Source: Boesenbergia rotunda (lineage: Eukaryota; Streptophyta; Magnoliopsida; Zingiberales; Zingiberaceae). From it: a stretch of DNA of 64,000 nucleotides. Below the pieces are notes generated by a model. That model made no database searches. It saw only the letters and a list, made by a program, of their open reading frames with translations, and was not told the DNA's origin. The DNA lies in NCBI GenBank assembly GCA_024364735.1, contig JAGFNQ010008258.1, positions 118,395-182,394 on the forward strand. The letters run 5' to 3'. Of this stretch, positions 10,951 through 23,010 are shown piece after piece (the stretch's first letter is position 1; each line of letters starts with the position of its first letter). The position numbers and the translations under genes are program-made.

Positions 10951-11254
10951 TGTTAGTAGGAGCTCTGATACCATTTGCGAACTACCTCAAGTTAGTAGCA
11001 CAATTAAGATAGTTCTTCTCTGAAGTTAAGAAATTGTGTTCATGTGGATACGCATAGAGGCACGGACGCTTGAACGTGCAAAAGATCCGACGTACCTTGG
11101 ACGAGCGGGATAAACAAAAGGTCACGGATCAAAGGTATATCTATAAGATAAGTAGTTGTAGATCGACTTTGTACGAGTTTTCTTTCACATGGATCACTCG
11201 AGAGATCTTGTTTCCGCTGCGTTTTTTTGTTTATGTCTCCGGGAGATCCCTATA
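10951..11254 (+). mobile_element. 5' LTR of the copia element, internally deleted (304 bp)
   Basis: It begins TGTTAGTAGGAG like the 3' LTR, but after 16 bases it jumps to the equivalent of about 21622 and then matches the last 280 bp of the 3' LTR (GCGAACTACC through GGGAGATCCCTA). About 1.35 kb is missing compared with the 3' LTR. At the junction lies GCTCTGATACCA (10962-10973), identical to the 3' end of plant initiator tRNA-Met. Confidence 0.85.
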
Positions 11255-11255
11255 G

Positions 11256-11268
11256 TGATGTCAGAGCC
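11256..11268 (+). promoter_or_regulatory. primer binding site (initiator tRNA-Met type)
   Basis: TGATGTCAGAGCC lies one base after the 5' LTR and differs by two bases from the usual TGGTATCAGAGCC site for initiator tRNA-Met. Confidence 0.75.
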
Positions 11269-12660
11269 ACTTGCGAAAGATCGTACAAAAGTTTTATGCA
11301 TTTTTATATGTGATATAGATGTAGGACAAGTTTTTGTTATGAGTTGCATATAACTACATGAATATTTTGTCTCTATACAAAAGTTAGTGTCGATCAAACT
11401 AAAAGACTATAGCATCATCATTCATATGATTGCGTGCTATAGTCTGATTGCTCTTGACAAAATATTATAACCTTTGGTGTTCATATTGATGAAGTTGCAT
11501 CAATCTGTTGTGAACAGATTGTTTATTTTTGTCGCAAGGATGAACCAATGGAGCAATAGGGGTCTCAGATTCAATTTGATGAATCTAGGGCAGTGACTCA
11601 TTCAACGAGTCAACAAAAAAACCGTGAGTTTCTGCTCATGAGCAATTTTTATTTTTGCACTCATAATAAAATCAATGTCCTAGTTCTATTATGTATGATT
11701 AATGACATGGTGCATGGTTATGACCTTAACCCCAATGTGATTGGATGTATATGTGTGTGTGCATGTTGTAATGTAATTCATAATACAACCTGTGTGACGT
11801 GCCTTGTCTCTATTTTTTCTAGTTGTAAAATAGATTTAGACTCGAATGTAACTCGAGTTTTCCTAAATTGTAATGTACAAAATGAGTAGTAGAGTGTCCA
11901 TTGAAGAATGAAGTTACAAGAAGGATGCCGACGATACATGACGACCGAAGGATGCACTTGGAGAAGATGTTATCCCTAGGTTGACCATCGATTTTCTCAT
12001 TGGCTTGAGAAGATCGTAGTATACGTGTCATAACCATGTCACGTTTACCACTTATATGTTGATATATGCAATGTGTGTATGTGATGCATGATTAGATAAA
12101 TATTTATCTTAATTAAGTCAACTCGATATGCCTACTAAAGTTTGGTACTCATAAACTACCTCGATCATTTGTTGTTGGGTTTGCCAAAGCAAAACAACAC
12201 ATTTTATCTTGGTAAAGTGCAAGAGGACAATTGTTATGTCCCGCTATCAAACTTTGGGTGAGACTTAACTAAGTCCGCTCAATTAGATTGAGAAACTTAG
12301 AGGCATATCCCAAAGGTTGGGAAAATTGGGTAAGAGAACAATTATACTAAGTCTTGAGCGATTAGCCAAAGCTAACTCAAGATGATGTGTAATGTGGATC
12401 TTGACCCATTGTTTCCAAGAGTTGCATAAGATGTAATTGGTAAAATATTGCATACCTAGTTATACCAAGTCTTAGGCGATTAGCCAAAGCTAACTCAAGA
12501 TGAGGTATAGTATGAATCTTGTCCCACATGAATATGATTGCTATTTGGTTTGGAGCTAGTAGTGTTCTACGATTCAGTGGGAGTATCATTTAATTAAAGG
12601 TCAAATTAAATGATCTAGATATGATACTTATTTCTGCATGTTTTACTGTTGTAGATCACC
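11269..12660 (+). other. untranslated leader of the copia element
   Basis: About 1.4 kb between the primer site and gag without a credible frame. It contains two direct copies (12340-12400 and 12465-12510) of a segment with AAGTCTTxxGCGATTAGCCAAAGCTAACTCAAGATGA, so part of the leader is tandemly duplicated. Confidence 0.6.
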
Positions 12661-13706
12661 ATGTCGTCTAACACATCAAATACTCTCTCTCTACGATCCG
12701 TCCTTGAGAAGGACAAGCTCAACGGAGCTAATTTCCTAAACTGGTACAGAAACTTGAGGATCGTCCTCAAACAAGAACGAAAACTGTACGTCTTAGAGCA
12801 ATCTCTTCCAGAAGCACCCATCGCTACCGCCACCCACGCCGAAAAGGATGCTTACAAGAAGCATCAGGATGATGCACTCGATGTATCATGCTTGCCACCA
12901 TGAACTCTGAGCTTCAGAAGCAACATGAGAACATGGATGCACATAATATGGTTGAGCACCTAAAACAACTATATCAAGGGCAAGCAAGGCATGAGCGGTT
13001 TGAGGTGTCTAAAGCCCTATTTGCATACAAGATGCAAGAAGGAACTCCTATAGAAACTCATGTACTCAAGATGATTGGGTATGTCGAGAACCTTGAAAGA
13101 CTAGGATTTCCACTAGGACAAGAATTGACCACGGACCTTATCTTGCAATCGTTGCCGGAAGGGTACAATCAATTTGTCATGAACTATAACATGAATGAAA
13201 TTGACAAGCCTTTGCCTAAGATGCTCAGCATGTTGAGAACTACTGAACCCAATCTCAAGAAAACCAAGACCAGTAATGTACTGATGGTAAAGAAGGGCAA
13301 AGGCAAATGGAAGCCTAAAGGCAAGGGTAAGACCCAAGCCAAAGGCAATGCCAACTCTACTACACCCAAGGCCAAAGGTGGGGTGCCTAAGGAAGGGACT
13401 TGCTTCCACTGTGGTGAGACTGGACATTGGAAGAGGAACTGCAAACTCTACTGGGAGGAAGTAAAGAAGAAAAGAAGTAAGACTTCTACCTCAGTTATTT
13501 TTGTTATAGAAGTCAATCTATCTATTTCTTCTTCTTGGGTATTAGATACCGATTGCGTATCTCACATTTGTACTAATGTGCAGGGCCTTCAAAGAGCTAG
13601 ATCATTGACAAAGGGTGAAGTGGACCTAAAAGTAGGCAATAGAGCAAGAGTTGCTGCTATAGATGTAGGAACATATTCCTTGTCTTTGCCACTGGGCTTA
13701 TTTTAG
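12661..13706 (+). pseudogene. gag: copia gag and start of protease, frameshifted
   Basis: The gag frame opens at 12661 and shifts near 12890, where a small deletion between short repeats probably joined ATGCTTG copies, then continues to 13706. The UBN2-type capsid domain (LNGANFLNWYRNLRI near the start) is followed by a Lys/Gly-rich stretch and an intact zinc knuckle CFHCGETGHWKRNC (13401-13442). The protease active site reads LDTDC where copia proteins have LDTGC (D-T/S-G), so the catalytic glycine is replaced. The frame breaks again after 13700. Confidence 0.85.
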
Positions 13707-13927
13707 AACTAGAGGAGTGCTTTTATGTACCTGCATTAACTAAGAACATAATTTCAGTATCTTGTTTGGACAAGAAAGGCTTTTCATTTATCATAAAGGA
13801 CAAATATTGTTCTATAATGTTAAATGACATGTTCTATTGTAGTGCACCGCTTATGAATGGACTCTAAGTTCTAAACCTAGAGAACCCAATTTATAACATA
13901 AATACCAAACGGTTCAAACCAAATGAC

Positions 13928-14995
13928 TTGAACCAAACATATCTCTGGCATTGTCGCTTGGGACATATAAATGAGAGTCGCATATCCCAGCTCTATAAGG
14001 ATGGATTACTGGACTCATTTGATTTTGAATCATATGAGACATGTGAATCTTGTCTTCTAGGCAAGATTACCAGGACTCCATTTAGTGGACACGGCGAAAG
14101 AGCGACAGACTTGTTAGAACTCATACATACTGATGTATGTGGCTCCTTCAATGTCACAGCTAGAGGAGGTTATCAATACTTCATCACTTTCACTGATGAT
14201 GTCAGTAGATACGGCTATGTGTATCTTATGAAACACAAGTCGGAATCCTTTGAAAAGTTTAAAGAATTCAAGAGTGAAGTACAAAACCAACTTGGCAAAA
14301 GTATTAAGATGCTTCGATCAGATCGAGGTGGTGAATACCTTTGCCAAGAGTTTCATGACCATCTAGTAGAGTATGGGATCATATCCCAACTCACTCCACC
14401 TCGAACACCACAGTGGAATTGTGTATCCAAGCGGAGAAATCATACTCTATTAGATATGGTACGATCGATGATGAGTTAGACAGATCTTCCTACTTCTTTC
14501 TGGGGATTTGCTCTAGAGACGGCTCTTTTCACACTTAACCAAGCTCCATCAAAGGCTGTCATAAAGACACCATATACGATATTGACTGGGAAGAGACCCA
14601 CGATATCTTTTATGAGTATTTGGGGTTGTGAGGCTTACGTTCGACGTGAAGTCTCAGATAAACTAGGACCCAAATCTGATAAGTGCTATTTCGTAGGATA
14701 TCCCAAGGAAACGAAGGGATATTACTTTTACAATCCCACACTAGGCAAAGTGTTTGTCGCTAGAAATGACGCTTTTCTAGAAAAAGAGTTTATTTCTAGA
14801 AGAATAAGTGGGAGTAAAATCCATCTTGAAAAAGTTCAAGATGCAGATAGTACTGAGGCCTTGCTGGACATTGAACAGGCACCACAAGGTATTGTGGATC
14901 ATGAGATTATTGCACAAAAAGTTGTGGAACAACAAGATGTTCAAGTAGACCAACCTCTTCGCAGATTTGATAGGATACGTCGTCAGCCTGAGAGA
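13928..14995 (+). pseudogene. pol: copia integrase region of pol, inactive
   Basis: The frame contains the H-H-C-C integrase zinc finger (HCRLGH...CESCLLGK) and the core with the first catalytic Asp (HTDVCG) and the second (RSDRGGEY). The third catalytic residue is lost: copia proteins have GV(S/A)ER(R/K)N, here it reads CVSKRRN. A stop codon at 14477-14479 splits the frame; translation then continues in the same frame (FWGFALETALF, a conserved copia block) until 14995, where a solo LTR is inserted. Confidence 0.85.
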
Positions 14996-17213
14996 TGTAG
15001 GGCATGGCTTGGCGGTTTCCAAGACAACCGCGGGGTCGTATCTGAGAGACCTCTCTATGGCTACGGATTAAAATTTAATCTGAATAGAAACATGTCCTTC
15101 TAACGACCGACTCGTCGTCGTGATAATTAATCCAAGTTACAACTTAGCTAAAACCGAGGTTAAGACCTTGTAACTTTCCGAATTAATTAACCGCGGAAAA
15201 GACGACGATTTGGATCGCCGATTTTTGTGTTTATCTTCGGGGTCCAGTTAATTAGTTATTAACTATGATCACAAATCAAAATAACTAATTAACATGCATG
15301 AAATGACGAGCTAAATAAAACATGGCACAAATAGCAAAATGAAACTGGAGCTCAGGAGAATTATACCTCGTCGTTTACCTCGCAGTCTTCTACCTTGTGA
15401 CCCTCCCCTCCTGGACGTCGTGTGGGCGACGGTCTACCAAGTCACGGAGTCACCAAGGCACTTGAATCAATCCTTTCTTTCCTCCTTACCTTGCGCCAAG
15501 ACACCAAACCCTAGGGTTAGGGTTTGGCTCACCGCCGGCGGTCCTTCAAGGAGGAAGTGATGAAGCCAAGAAGATGAGTTCCTCTCCTTCACCACAGCCC
15601 GCACCCACCTCTCTATCCTCTTCCTATCTAGCGGCCACTGATCCACAAGGAAGATGAGCTCCTCACAGCTCCTTCCTTTTCCGGCGACAAACACCAAGAA
15701 GAAGCTATTATCGCCGGCGCACCCAACTCCTTCCTCCCTTGCTTCCGCACGCCACAACAGGAGATGAGAACTCCTCCTTGTTCAATGTACGTCTGCAGCA
15801 GAAGCGGAGGAAGAAGAGAGTGAGAAAGAAGGAGAAGAAAGGTCTCCCTTCTCTTCCAATGCCGGCGCCGATACTCCACCTAACGTCGCCGGTTTCTTTC
15901 TTCCCTGCCCAGCCACACGCCACCAAGGATTGAAGTCTTCTTCTCCCTTATTCCGTGATCGTCTACGGCCTTAGGGATGCAAAGAAAACAAGCAAAGAAG
16001 AAAAGGAAATGATTCTCTTCTTCCCTTTACCACCGGCGCTCCTAGGTTTTGAGAGAGGAGAGATTTTTCTAATCTCAAGAGAGAGAGAGGGAGGTTATAT
16101 ATATATGGGATTAATTGGAAAATTTTTTCCAATTAATTATAGATTGATTCCAAAATTTATAAAGAATAATTCCTTAATTAATCAGAGATTAATAACTTAA
16201 TTAATTAGAGATTAATTCCTTAATTACTCCAAGATTAATTCCTTAATTAATCTGAGATCAATAACTTAATTAATCCGAGATTAATTCCTTAATTAATCAG
16301 CCTTGTATCATGACTCCTGTGGGGTGTTTTATTGGGCTAAGATAGGGATCATGAGAAGGAGTTGGTTCTTGGCCCGCTAATGGATCCAAACCTGATCCAT
16401 TCCACTAAAGGATCCCATTGTACTTCCTCACCAACCCTCATATTTTCATATGGGCTCCACCTTATTACGAGTCGTCCATCTCCCCGTGTTTAAGATATCG
16501 TATGCCCAATAATTAATTTAATTCATTGATAATTAAATTAATTATCGTCTTTATCCTTGATTAGTACCACTTAACCTTTTCATCATGCCGAACCATAGTC
16601 CACTTGCAAGATTTGACATGACGATCTTTTTGAGCTCACCAAGGGGGCATCATCATCCCAACTCACCAGGACACGGATTCAGTCAATAATCAATAGCACA
16701 TCATATTATTAATATTATTTTCCAACTTACCGGGCTTATCGATCTAACAGAATAAATCTCTCCCATTGGTAAATCAAAGAAACAATAATTAATAATATAT
16801 GTCCGTCATTATTTCGGGATTAAGAGATCATACTCCATAATATCAATCCGAGATCTAATCCAATTTACGAAGTCAATACAAAAATTGGATGACCTCTCTT
16901 TTGGTCCTACTCAATGTACACAAAGTACACTAGTGTAATTCTATGGTTAAGATAAACCACACATAATTACACTACAACCATCCCGATGGTTTGTCCAACT
17001 CCATCTCGGTTGTGAGCCTCTTTCTTATACTTCGGCAAGGAACCTGATAACACGATCTTCTGTGGGACACCACACTCCATGTTATCTATCATGCCAAGCA
17101 TTAGACGGTTTGTGCATATACTAATGTAAACATGCACTGTGTGATTTTCTGATTCTCTTTAAAATGTAGATGTATCCTAACCAAAAGCAAGTCTTTTAGT
17201 ATACATCCTAACA
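14996..17213 (-). mobile_element. solo LTR (2.2 kb, minus orientation) inserted in copia pol
   Basis: Perfect 5-bp target duplications AGAGA flank it (14991-14995 and 17214-17218). On the minus strand it begins TGTTAGGATGTATACT and ends GCCCTACA. Only one LTR unit is present with no internal region, so it is read as a solo LTR left by LTR-LTR recombination. Short frames between 15339 and 16200 (Ser/Pro/Arg-rich) are chance frames within LTR DNA. Positions 16120-16310 hold repeats of TTAATTAATCxGAGATTAAT. Confidence 0.8.
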
Positions 17214-17218
17214 AGAGA

Positions 17219-18262
17219 TACTCATTTCTCTTGTTTGACCATGATGACGTTACACTTATTGAGTTGAACGAGCCTACATCCTATCAAGAAGTTGTGATGA
17301 GCCCAGATTCTGAGCAATGATTAGAGGCCATGAGGTCCGAAATGGAATCCATGTACACTAACCAAGTATGGACTTTGGTTGATCCACCAGAGGGGATTAA
17401 ACTCATTGGGTGTAAGTGGGTCTTTAAAAGAAAGACTGACATGGATGGTCTCATGCATACCTATAAAGGGCGATTGGTAGCTAAAGGTTTCAAGCAAATT
17501 CATGATATCGACTATGATGAAACCTTTTCACCAGTGGCGATGCTTAAGTCTATTCGGATCATGCTTGCTATTGCAGCTTACCATGATTACGAGATCTGGC
17601 AGATGGATGTCAAAACTTCATTCCTAAATGGGAACCTACTCGAGGATGTTTATATGACACAACCTGAGGGTTTTGTAGATCCAGAGTATGTTGGAAAGGT
17701 ATGTAAGTTGCAAAGGTCCATTTATGAGCTAAAGCAAGCTTCTCGAAGCTGGAATCTTCGATTCAATGATGCAATCAAAGCGTTTGGTTTCATCAAGAAT
17801 GAAGATGAACCCTGTGTCTACAAGAGGGTTAGTGGGAGCACAATTATCTTCCTGATCTTGTATGTAGATGACATACTCCTCATTGGGAATGATATCCCTT
17901 CACTATTATCTGTGAAGATGTGGCTAGGGAATTGTTTCTCAATGAAAGACTTAGGTGAAGCAATCTATATCCTAGGCATCAAGATCTATAGAGATAGATC
18001 TAAGAGATTGCTTGGCTTAAGTAAGAGTACATATATTAACAATGTGCTTAATCGCAGAATTCCAAGAAGGGATTTCTGCTGATGTCACATGGTGTGAGTC
18101 TTTTGAAGACTCAATGCCCCTCTTCTAAGGAGGAGAGAGACCGTATGGATCAGATCCCTTATGCAACCGCTATAGGGTCTATCATGTACGCCATGCTTTG
18201 TACTCGTCCAGATGTCTCGTACGCTTTGAGCATGACGAGCAGGTACTAGTCAGATCCAGGTG
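17219..18262 (+). pseudogene. pol: copia reverse transcriptase region of pol
   Basis: Pol resumes after the solo LTR with a conserved block (EPTSYQEVV), a stop at 17320 (TGA in place of Trp), then the RT domain: CKWVFKRK, RLVAKGFKQ, DYDETFSPVA, QMDVKTSFLNG and the catalytic YVDD (about 17862). A frameshift near 18050 precedes the segment leading to RPDVSYAL. The frame is cut at 18267 by another solo LTR. The YVDD core is intact, but the stops and frameshift make it non-functional. Confidence 0.9.
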
Positions 18263-18267
18263 AAAGT

Positions 18268-19640
18268 TGTTGGATCGAGTAAACACGATAGAGGGGGGGG
18301 GGTGAATATCATGAAAACGTTTCGGATTGAAAAGAGAAAGTGCGCAGCGGAATTTAAATAAAACACACACAGAGAACTCAAGTAGTTTTACTTGGTTCGG
18401 AATTGCGGTCAACTCCTACTCCAAGGCCCACGGTCCTTGACCGTTTACTGCGGGCAATTCTATAGTAGCGTAAAAGTTTACAGAAATTGTTACAATATTA
18501 TTGTAGTAAATAAACAAATGTACTCTTCGTTACTGACGCCCGGTGTGGATCGCACTTCGGAGCATAGGGTCATCGTCGGCGCTAGAATGTCGAGAATTGA
18601 ATTTGCCGGAGCAGAGCGCTTGAATGAAGAGCTTGGAGGTGTTGGAAAAAGTGATATCGAAGCCTTAGGGGTCGAGCCCCTTTTATAGTGCTCCTGGGGG
18701 CGCCCTAGACGTCGGGGGCACCTGACACGTACCTTCGGATCCGAGAAACCTCATCCGAAGCTCGGTCAGCGCTTATCCCTCCAGAATCGGCCTCGGAGCT
18801 GACAGGGGCGCCCGGGACACTGGGGGCGCCCTCCTTGACTTAGTCTGCTGGCTTCTGGTTACTTTGCTTCGATTGCTTTGATCTTGGGCACCCGGGGCCT
18901 CCGGGGCGCCCTGCTTACTGCAGTTTCGAAGCAACTCTTGCTTCCTTATTTTGCCTTGACCTTGGGGGCACCCTGCCCAGCTGTTTGCCCCTCTCCTTTG
19001 GGACGTTCTGAGCTGCAGAAACACATTCCTTCGGTCCTGCATTCAAGGTTAGTTCCAAAACAACAAAGCAAGAGTATTAGATAATTTTTTACCGCCGTAG
19101 CTGTCTTGGTTCTGACTTTGGGTCTCCCAAATGGAACCCTAGGTCGAACCGACGCCTAATGTTCCCTCTACGGGGAACACGTCCTCACCTACTCTTCTCA
19201 GGAGAATTTACCTTTTGGCAACCGGCTCCTCCGGTTGGACTTTTGCCCAGCTTTACTCACCAGGTCTTCGTTCCCAATCCACGACCAGGTCTTAGTGCCC
19301 ACGTTCCGAGCAGGTCTTCGGTGCCCAGCCCCCGGCCAGGTCTTAGTGCCCAATTTCTCGAACCAAGTCTTCGGTGCCTAGCCCTCGGCCAGGTCTTAGT
19401 GCCCAACCCTTGATCAGGTCTTAGGTGCCCAGCCCTCGGCCAGGACTTAGTGCCCAGTTCACGACCAGGACTTATTGCCCAACCTTATGTCAGGACTTAG
19501 TTACCCAGCCCGTGGCCAGGACTTATTGCCCAACCTTTCCTGCACACTTTAGTAACTTTATTAGATCACAAATAGTACTTAACTTTGAATCCTTTGCCAA
19601 TATCAAAACAAGGTTTGATATGGTGCTTCCTGCACCAACA
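18268..19640 (-). mobile_element. solo L1 LTR (1.37 kb, minus orientation) inserted in copia pol
   Basis: Flanked by perfect duplications AAAGT (18263-18267 and 19641-19645). On the minus strand it begins TGTTGGTGCAGGAAGCACC and ends CTCGATCCAACA. It matches the LTRs of elements A and B at 57.5-60.8 kb and the truncated copy at 3879-5064. Positions 19250-19540 hold a minisatellite with CCAGGTCTTAGTGCCCA units. No internal region is present. Confidence 0.9.
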
Positions 19641-19645
19641 AAAGT

Positions 19646-20209
19646 CACTGGACAGTTGTCAAGAATATTCTTAAGTACTTACGAAGGACGAAAGAATATT
19701 TCTTGATATTTGGAGGCAGAGAGGAGCTAGCTGTAAAGGGTTACACTGACGCAAGCTTCCAAACAGACAGGGATGATTTTAGATCGCAGTCAAGGTATGT
19801 ATTTTGCTTGAATGGTGGCATTGTGAGTTGGAAGAGTTCGAAGTAAGACACAATCGTAGATTCTACAACAGAGGCCGAGTATATTGCTGCGTCTGATGCA
19901 GCAAAAGAGTTTGTTTGGATCCGGAAGTTCATTACAGAGTTTGGTGTGGTTCCTAGCATAGTAGACCCAATAGACCTCTATTGTGAGAACAATGGGGCTA
20001 TTGCACAGGCTAAGGAACTTCGCTCTCATCAGCGAACCAAACACATACTACGATGCTTCCATCTCATTCGAGAGATCATCGATAGAGATGTGAGGATATG
20101 CAGAGTACCCACTGATGCTAACATCACGGATCCTTTGACCAAGGCTTTGGCACAAAAGAAGCATGATGGTCACACTAGGTCACTGGGTATTAGATATTAC
20201 AGTGATTGA
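19646..20209 (+). pseudogene. pol: copia RNase H and C-terminus of pol
   Basis: Continuation of pol after the solo LTR. RNase H motifs GYTDASFQTDRDD, DSTTEAEYIA and the terminal block DPLTKAL are visible. A stop (TAA in SSK*DTI, near 19844) interrupts the frame. The protein end at 20209 is followed within about 12 bp by the polypurine tract. Confidence 0.85.
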
Positions 20210-20220
20210 CACTAGTGCTA

Positions 20221-20229
20221 ATGGGAGAT
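20221..20229 (+). promoter_or_regulatory. polypurine tract of the copia element
   Basis: ATGGGAGAT lies directly before the TG of the 3' LTR, the expected place for the plus-strand primer. Confidence 0.7.
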
Positions 20230-21901
20230 TGTTAGTAGGAGCCCTAGAGTCAATTATGTGATCATTAACTAGGGACTTTTTGTATCATATTCTATCATTA
20301 ATAAAGGTATGTTTGGTTATTATACTTACTTTATACTCGTGTCAAATAACTAAGTATAATAATGTCCTTAGGTAGTAGATTCTTATCTACATCATATTGA
20401 TTGGTTGAATTGATAGTGAGATGATGTAGAGAACACTACACTAAACCATTCCTAGTCGAGCATTAATATTCAAGGACAATATTAATGTATGGAGACTAGC
20501 ATGTAGGTCAATAGATGACTTGAGCTCACAAGTCATGGATATGTGATATCAAGTTGTCACTTTGATATACATTAGATAATTTGTACTGAATTGACCCGCC
20601 ATGAGAAAGTTTCATAGATTATCATATGAGTGTCATAAACTTTCTCATGTGACTATTAGTATGAATAGTCCTTAGACCTGAAGTCACTACGGTTCCCTAC
20701 ATAAGGAGTTATGTACTTTGGTATCATCAAACGTCACCCGTAACAGGCTGGACTATAAAGGTGATCACTGGGTATATAATGAATTATGCGGAGGGATGTG
20801 AGTGATGTAGATAAGATCTATCCCTCCCATATGACGGGAGTGATATTTGTGGGCCCATTGATCCAGTAAGACTGCTAAAACGCATGGTCATGCTCAAATG
20901 AGTCAATATGAGATATTGAGCTCATTTGTTTGAGTGAGTTTACTTGGGGATCAAGAAACACAAAGATTGATCGAGGATGACACAGTCAATGCCTCATTGG
21001 TCAATCTAGATATCGAGGATAGAAGGACAAGGTCATACATTATCCTAGTCACGGAGGTTAAGTCGGATCCCGACTTTCTTGTTACTTGGGTAGCAATGAT
21101 GTATTGCTAGATGTCGCTCATTGCTTATGTGTCTAAAGCGGTTTAGACACATTGCCAACGTTACAAGAACCTATTGGGTCACACACTAAGGACACGGTGC
21201 TTCGGAGATTAATTGATCTTAGTTTGACTAAGATTTGATCCGAATTGGATTGATTGAGTTAGACTCAAGTGAATCCAATTGGATTATGGGATTGAGGTCT
21301 AATTTGAGTTAGACTCATTTAGATTAGACTCAACCACATTTAGATGAGATATTAATTAATTAAAATATTTAATAAATTAATAATAGAAGAGGATGAAAAC
21401 ATTCTCTTCATTGAATGGAAAGAAGTTGAAGATCCACATGAGAAGATGTGCTCTTTATTAGCTTTAATGAAGGGAAGCTAAAGGGACAAAAAACTCTTCA
21501 TATTCATGGGATGAGTATAAAAGAGTTTTCTTGTCATTTGGATGAAGTTAAGTCTTTTCCTTCCTCTCTTCCTCCTCTTCTCCCTCTTTGGCCGAAACCC
21601 TACTTGGGGTTCTTGGTGTCTCTGCGAACTACCTTAAGTTGCTAGCACAACTAAGGTAGTTCTTCTCCGAAGTTAAGAGATTATGTTCGTGTGGATACAC
21701 ATAGAGTCATGGATGCTTGAACGTCCAAGAGATCCGGCGTACCTTGGACGAGCGGGATAAACGAAAGGGCACGCATCAAAGGTATATATATAAGATAAGT
21801 AGCTGTAAATCGACTTTGTATGAGTTTTCTTTTGCATGGATCGCTCGAGAGATCTTGTTTCCACTACGTTTTTTTGTTTATGTCGCCGGGAGATCCCTAC
21901 A
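20230..21901 (+). mobile_element. 3' LTR of the copia element (1.67 kb)
   Basis: It starts TGTTAGTAGGAGCCC and ends GAGATCCCTACA, followed by the target duplication ACATA. It is full length, in contrast to the 304-bp 5' LTR. Confidence 0.85.
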
Positions 21902-22849
21902 ACATATTGTAACAGATATTTAATAATTTCTATCTATTATAATAATTAATTGTAGTTATTATAATAATATTGAAAATAAAGATATTTTTGAAGTAAAATA
22001 TCTGTTGGGAAATTTTTTAATGATTTATTTAATTTATAAGGTTCTTTTAATTTTTAGTCAATGAATAACCAAACTATAATTACTTTATGAAAGATACAGC
22101 AGTATTTTACCAAACGGCGTACGTAAAAATTTATATTTATCAAAAAGCGTCCTATGGAATCTTTTTTTATTAAAAAGTGCATATATAAAATCAACTCATT
22201 CCTCTTATACCTCTCTTGCCAACTATTTCTTTTCGTAGTTTACTTTTCGATACATCCGAACCACTTTTTTATAATTTAATTTTAAAATAATAAATTATAG
22301 TTTGGATGTAGATATTCTCATCGTCTCTCGCCCTATATATCTTTTACTACTTTGTACAACTTGACCCATCCCGAACCTTTTATTATATTTTGCTGCGATT
22401 GTGAATAAATTAAGAAATAATTAAAAGATTATCATATAAATAAATAATAAATGATGATTATATATTTAAAAAATATATTTTTTAAAATAGGATAAATATC
22501 ATGTCACGTTGGGCCTGAAATTCTATTATGCCGGCTTAACGTGAGTCTGAAATCAGAAAATCTCAAACCCTCATATATTTAAAATTAAAATTATTTTTTT
22601 CAAAATAATTATAAATAATTGAAATAAGCATATAAATAAAAATTGTAAAATATAAATAAGATAAAATAAAGAATGATATATTAATATATAAAAAAATAAA
22701 GTTCATAGAATTGTATATATTAGAAATTTATAAAATAGAAATAAAAATAAAATTTATATGTGGAAATCAAGATAATAAGATAGATTAAATATACTCAAAA
22801 AAATTATTAAAAATTGATTGGATTTGATTTCATATGAAATATTTGATTT

Positions 22850-23010
22850 AATATTCAGACCCTCTTTAGGCCTGAAATATTTTTATTTCAGGCCCAAAGA
22901 GGGCCTAAAATAAATCATTTCAGGCTCTCTTTGGGCTTGAAATATTTTTATTTCAGGCCCAACGAGGGCCTAAAATAATTCATTACAAACCCTCTTTGGT
23001 CCTGAAATTG
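22850..23010. repeat. tandem palindromic motif array in the left arm
   Basis: Several copies of ATTTCAGGCCC-WW-GAGGGCCTGAAAT-type palindromes separated by about 30-60 bp. The mirrored set lies at 25500-25620. Such subterminal arrays often bind transposases; that role is inferred here. Confidence 0.7.

Larger units (their letters stand above)
10951..21901 (+). mobile_element. Ty1/copia retrotransposon with two nested solo LTRs
   Basis: The element is bounded by identical 5-bp target duplications ACATA (10946-10950 and 21902-21906). The order is 5' LTR, primer site, gag, protease, integrase, reverse transcriptase, RNase H, polypurine tract, 3' LTR; integrase before reverse transcriptase marks Ty1/copia. 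Two solo LTRs interrupt pol (14996-17213 and 18268-19640). Without them the element would be about 7.35 kb. Frameshifts, stops and lost catalytic residues make it inactive. Confidence 0.9.

Noticed and set aside
15339..16200. Several short Ser/Pro/Arg/Lys-rich frames
   Set aside because: They lie within the solo LTR 14996-17213; lengths and composition are those of chance frames.
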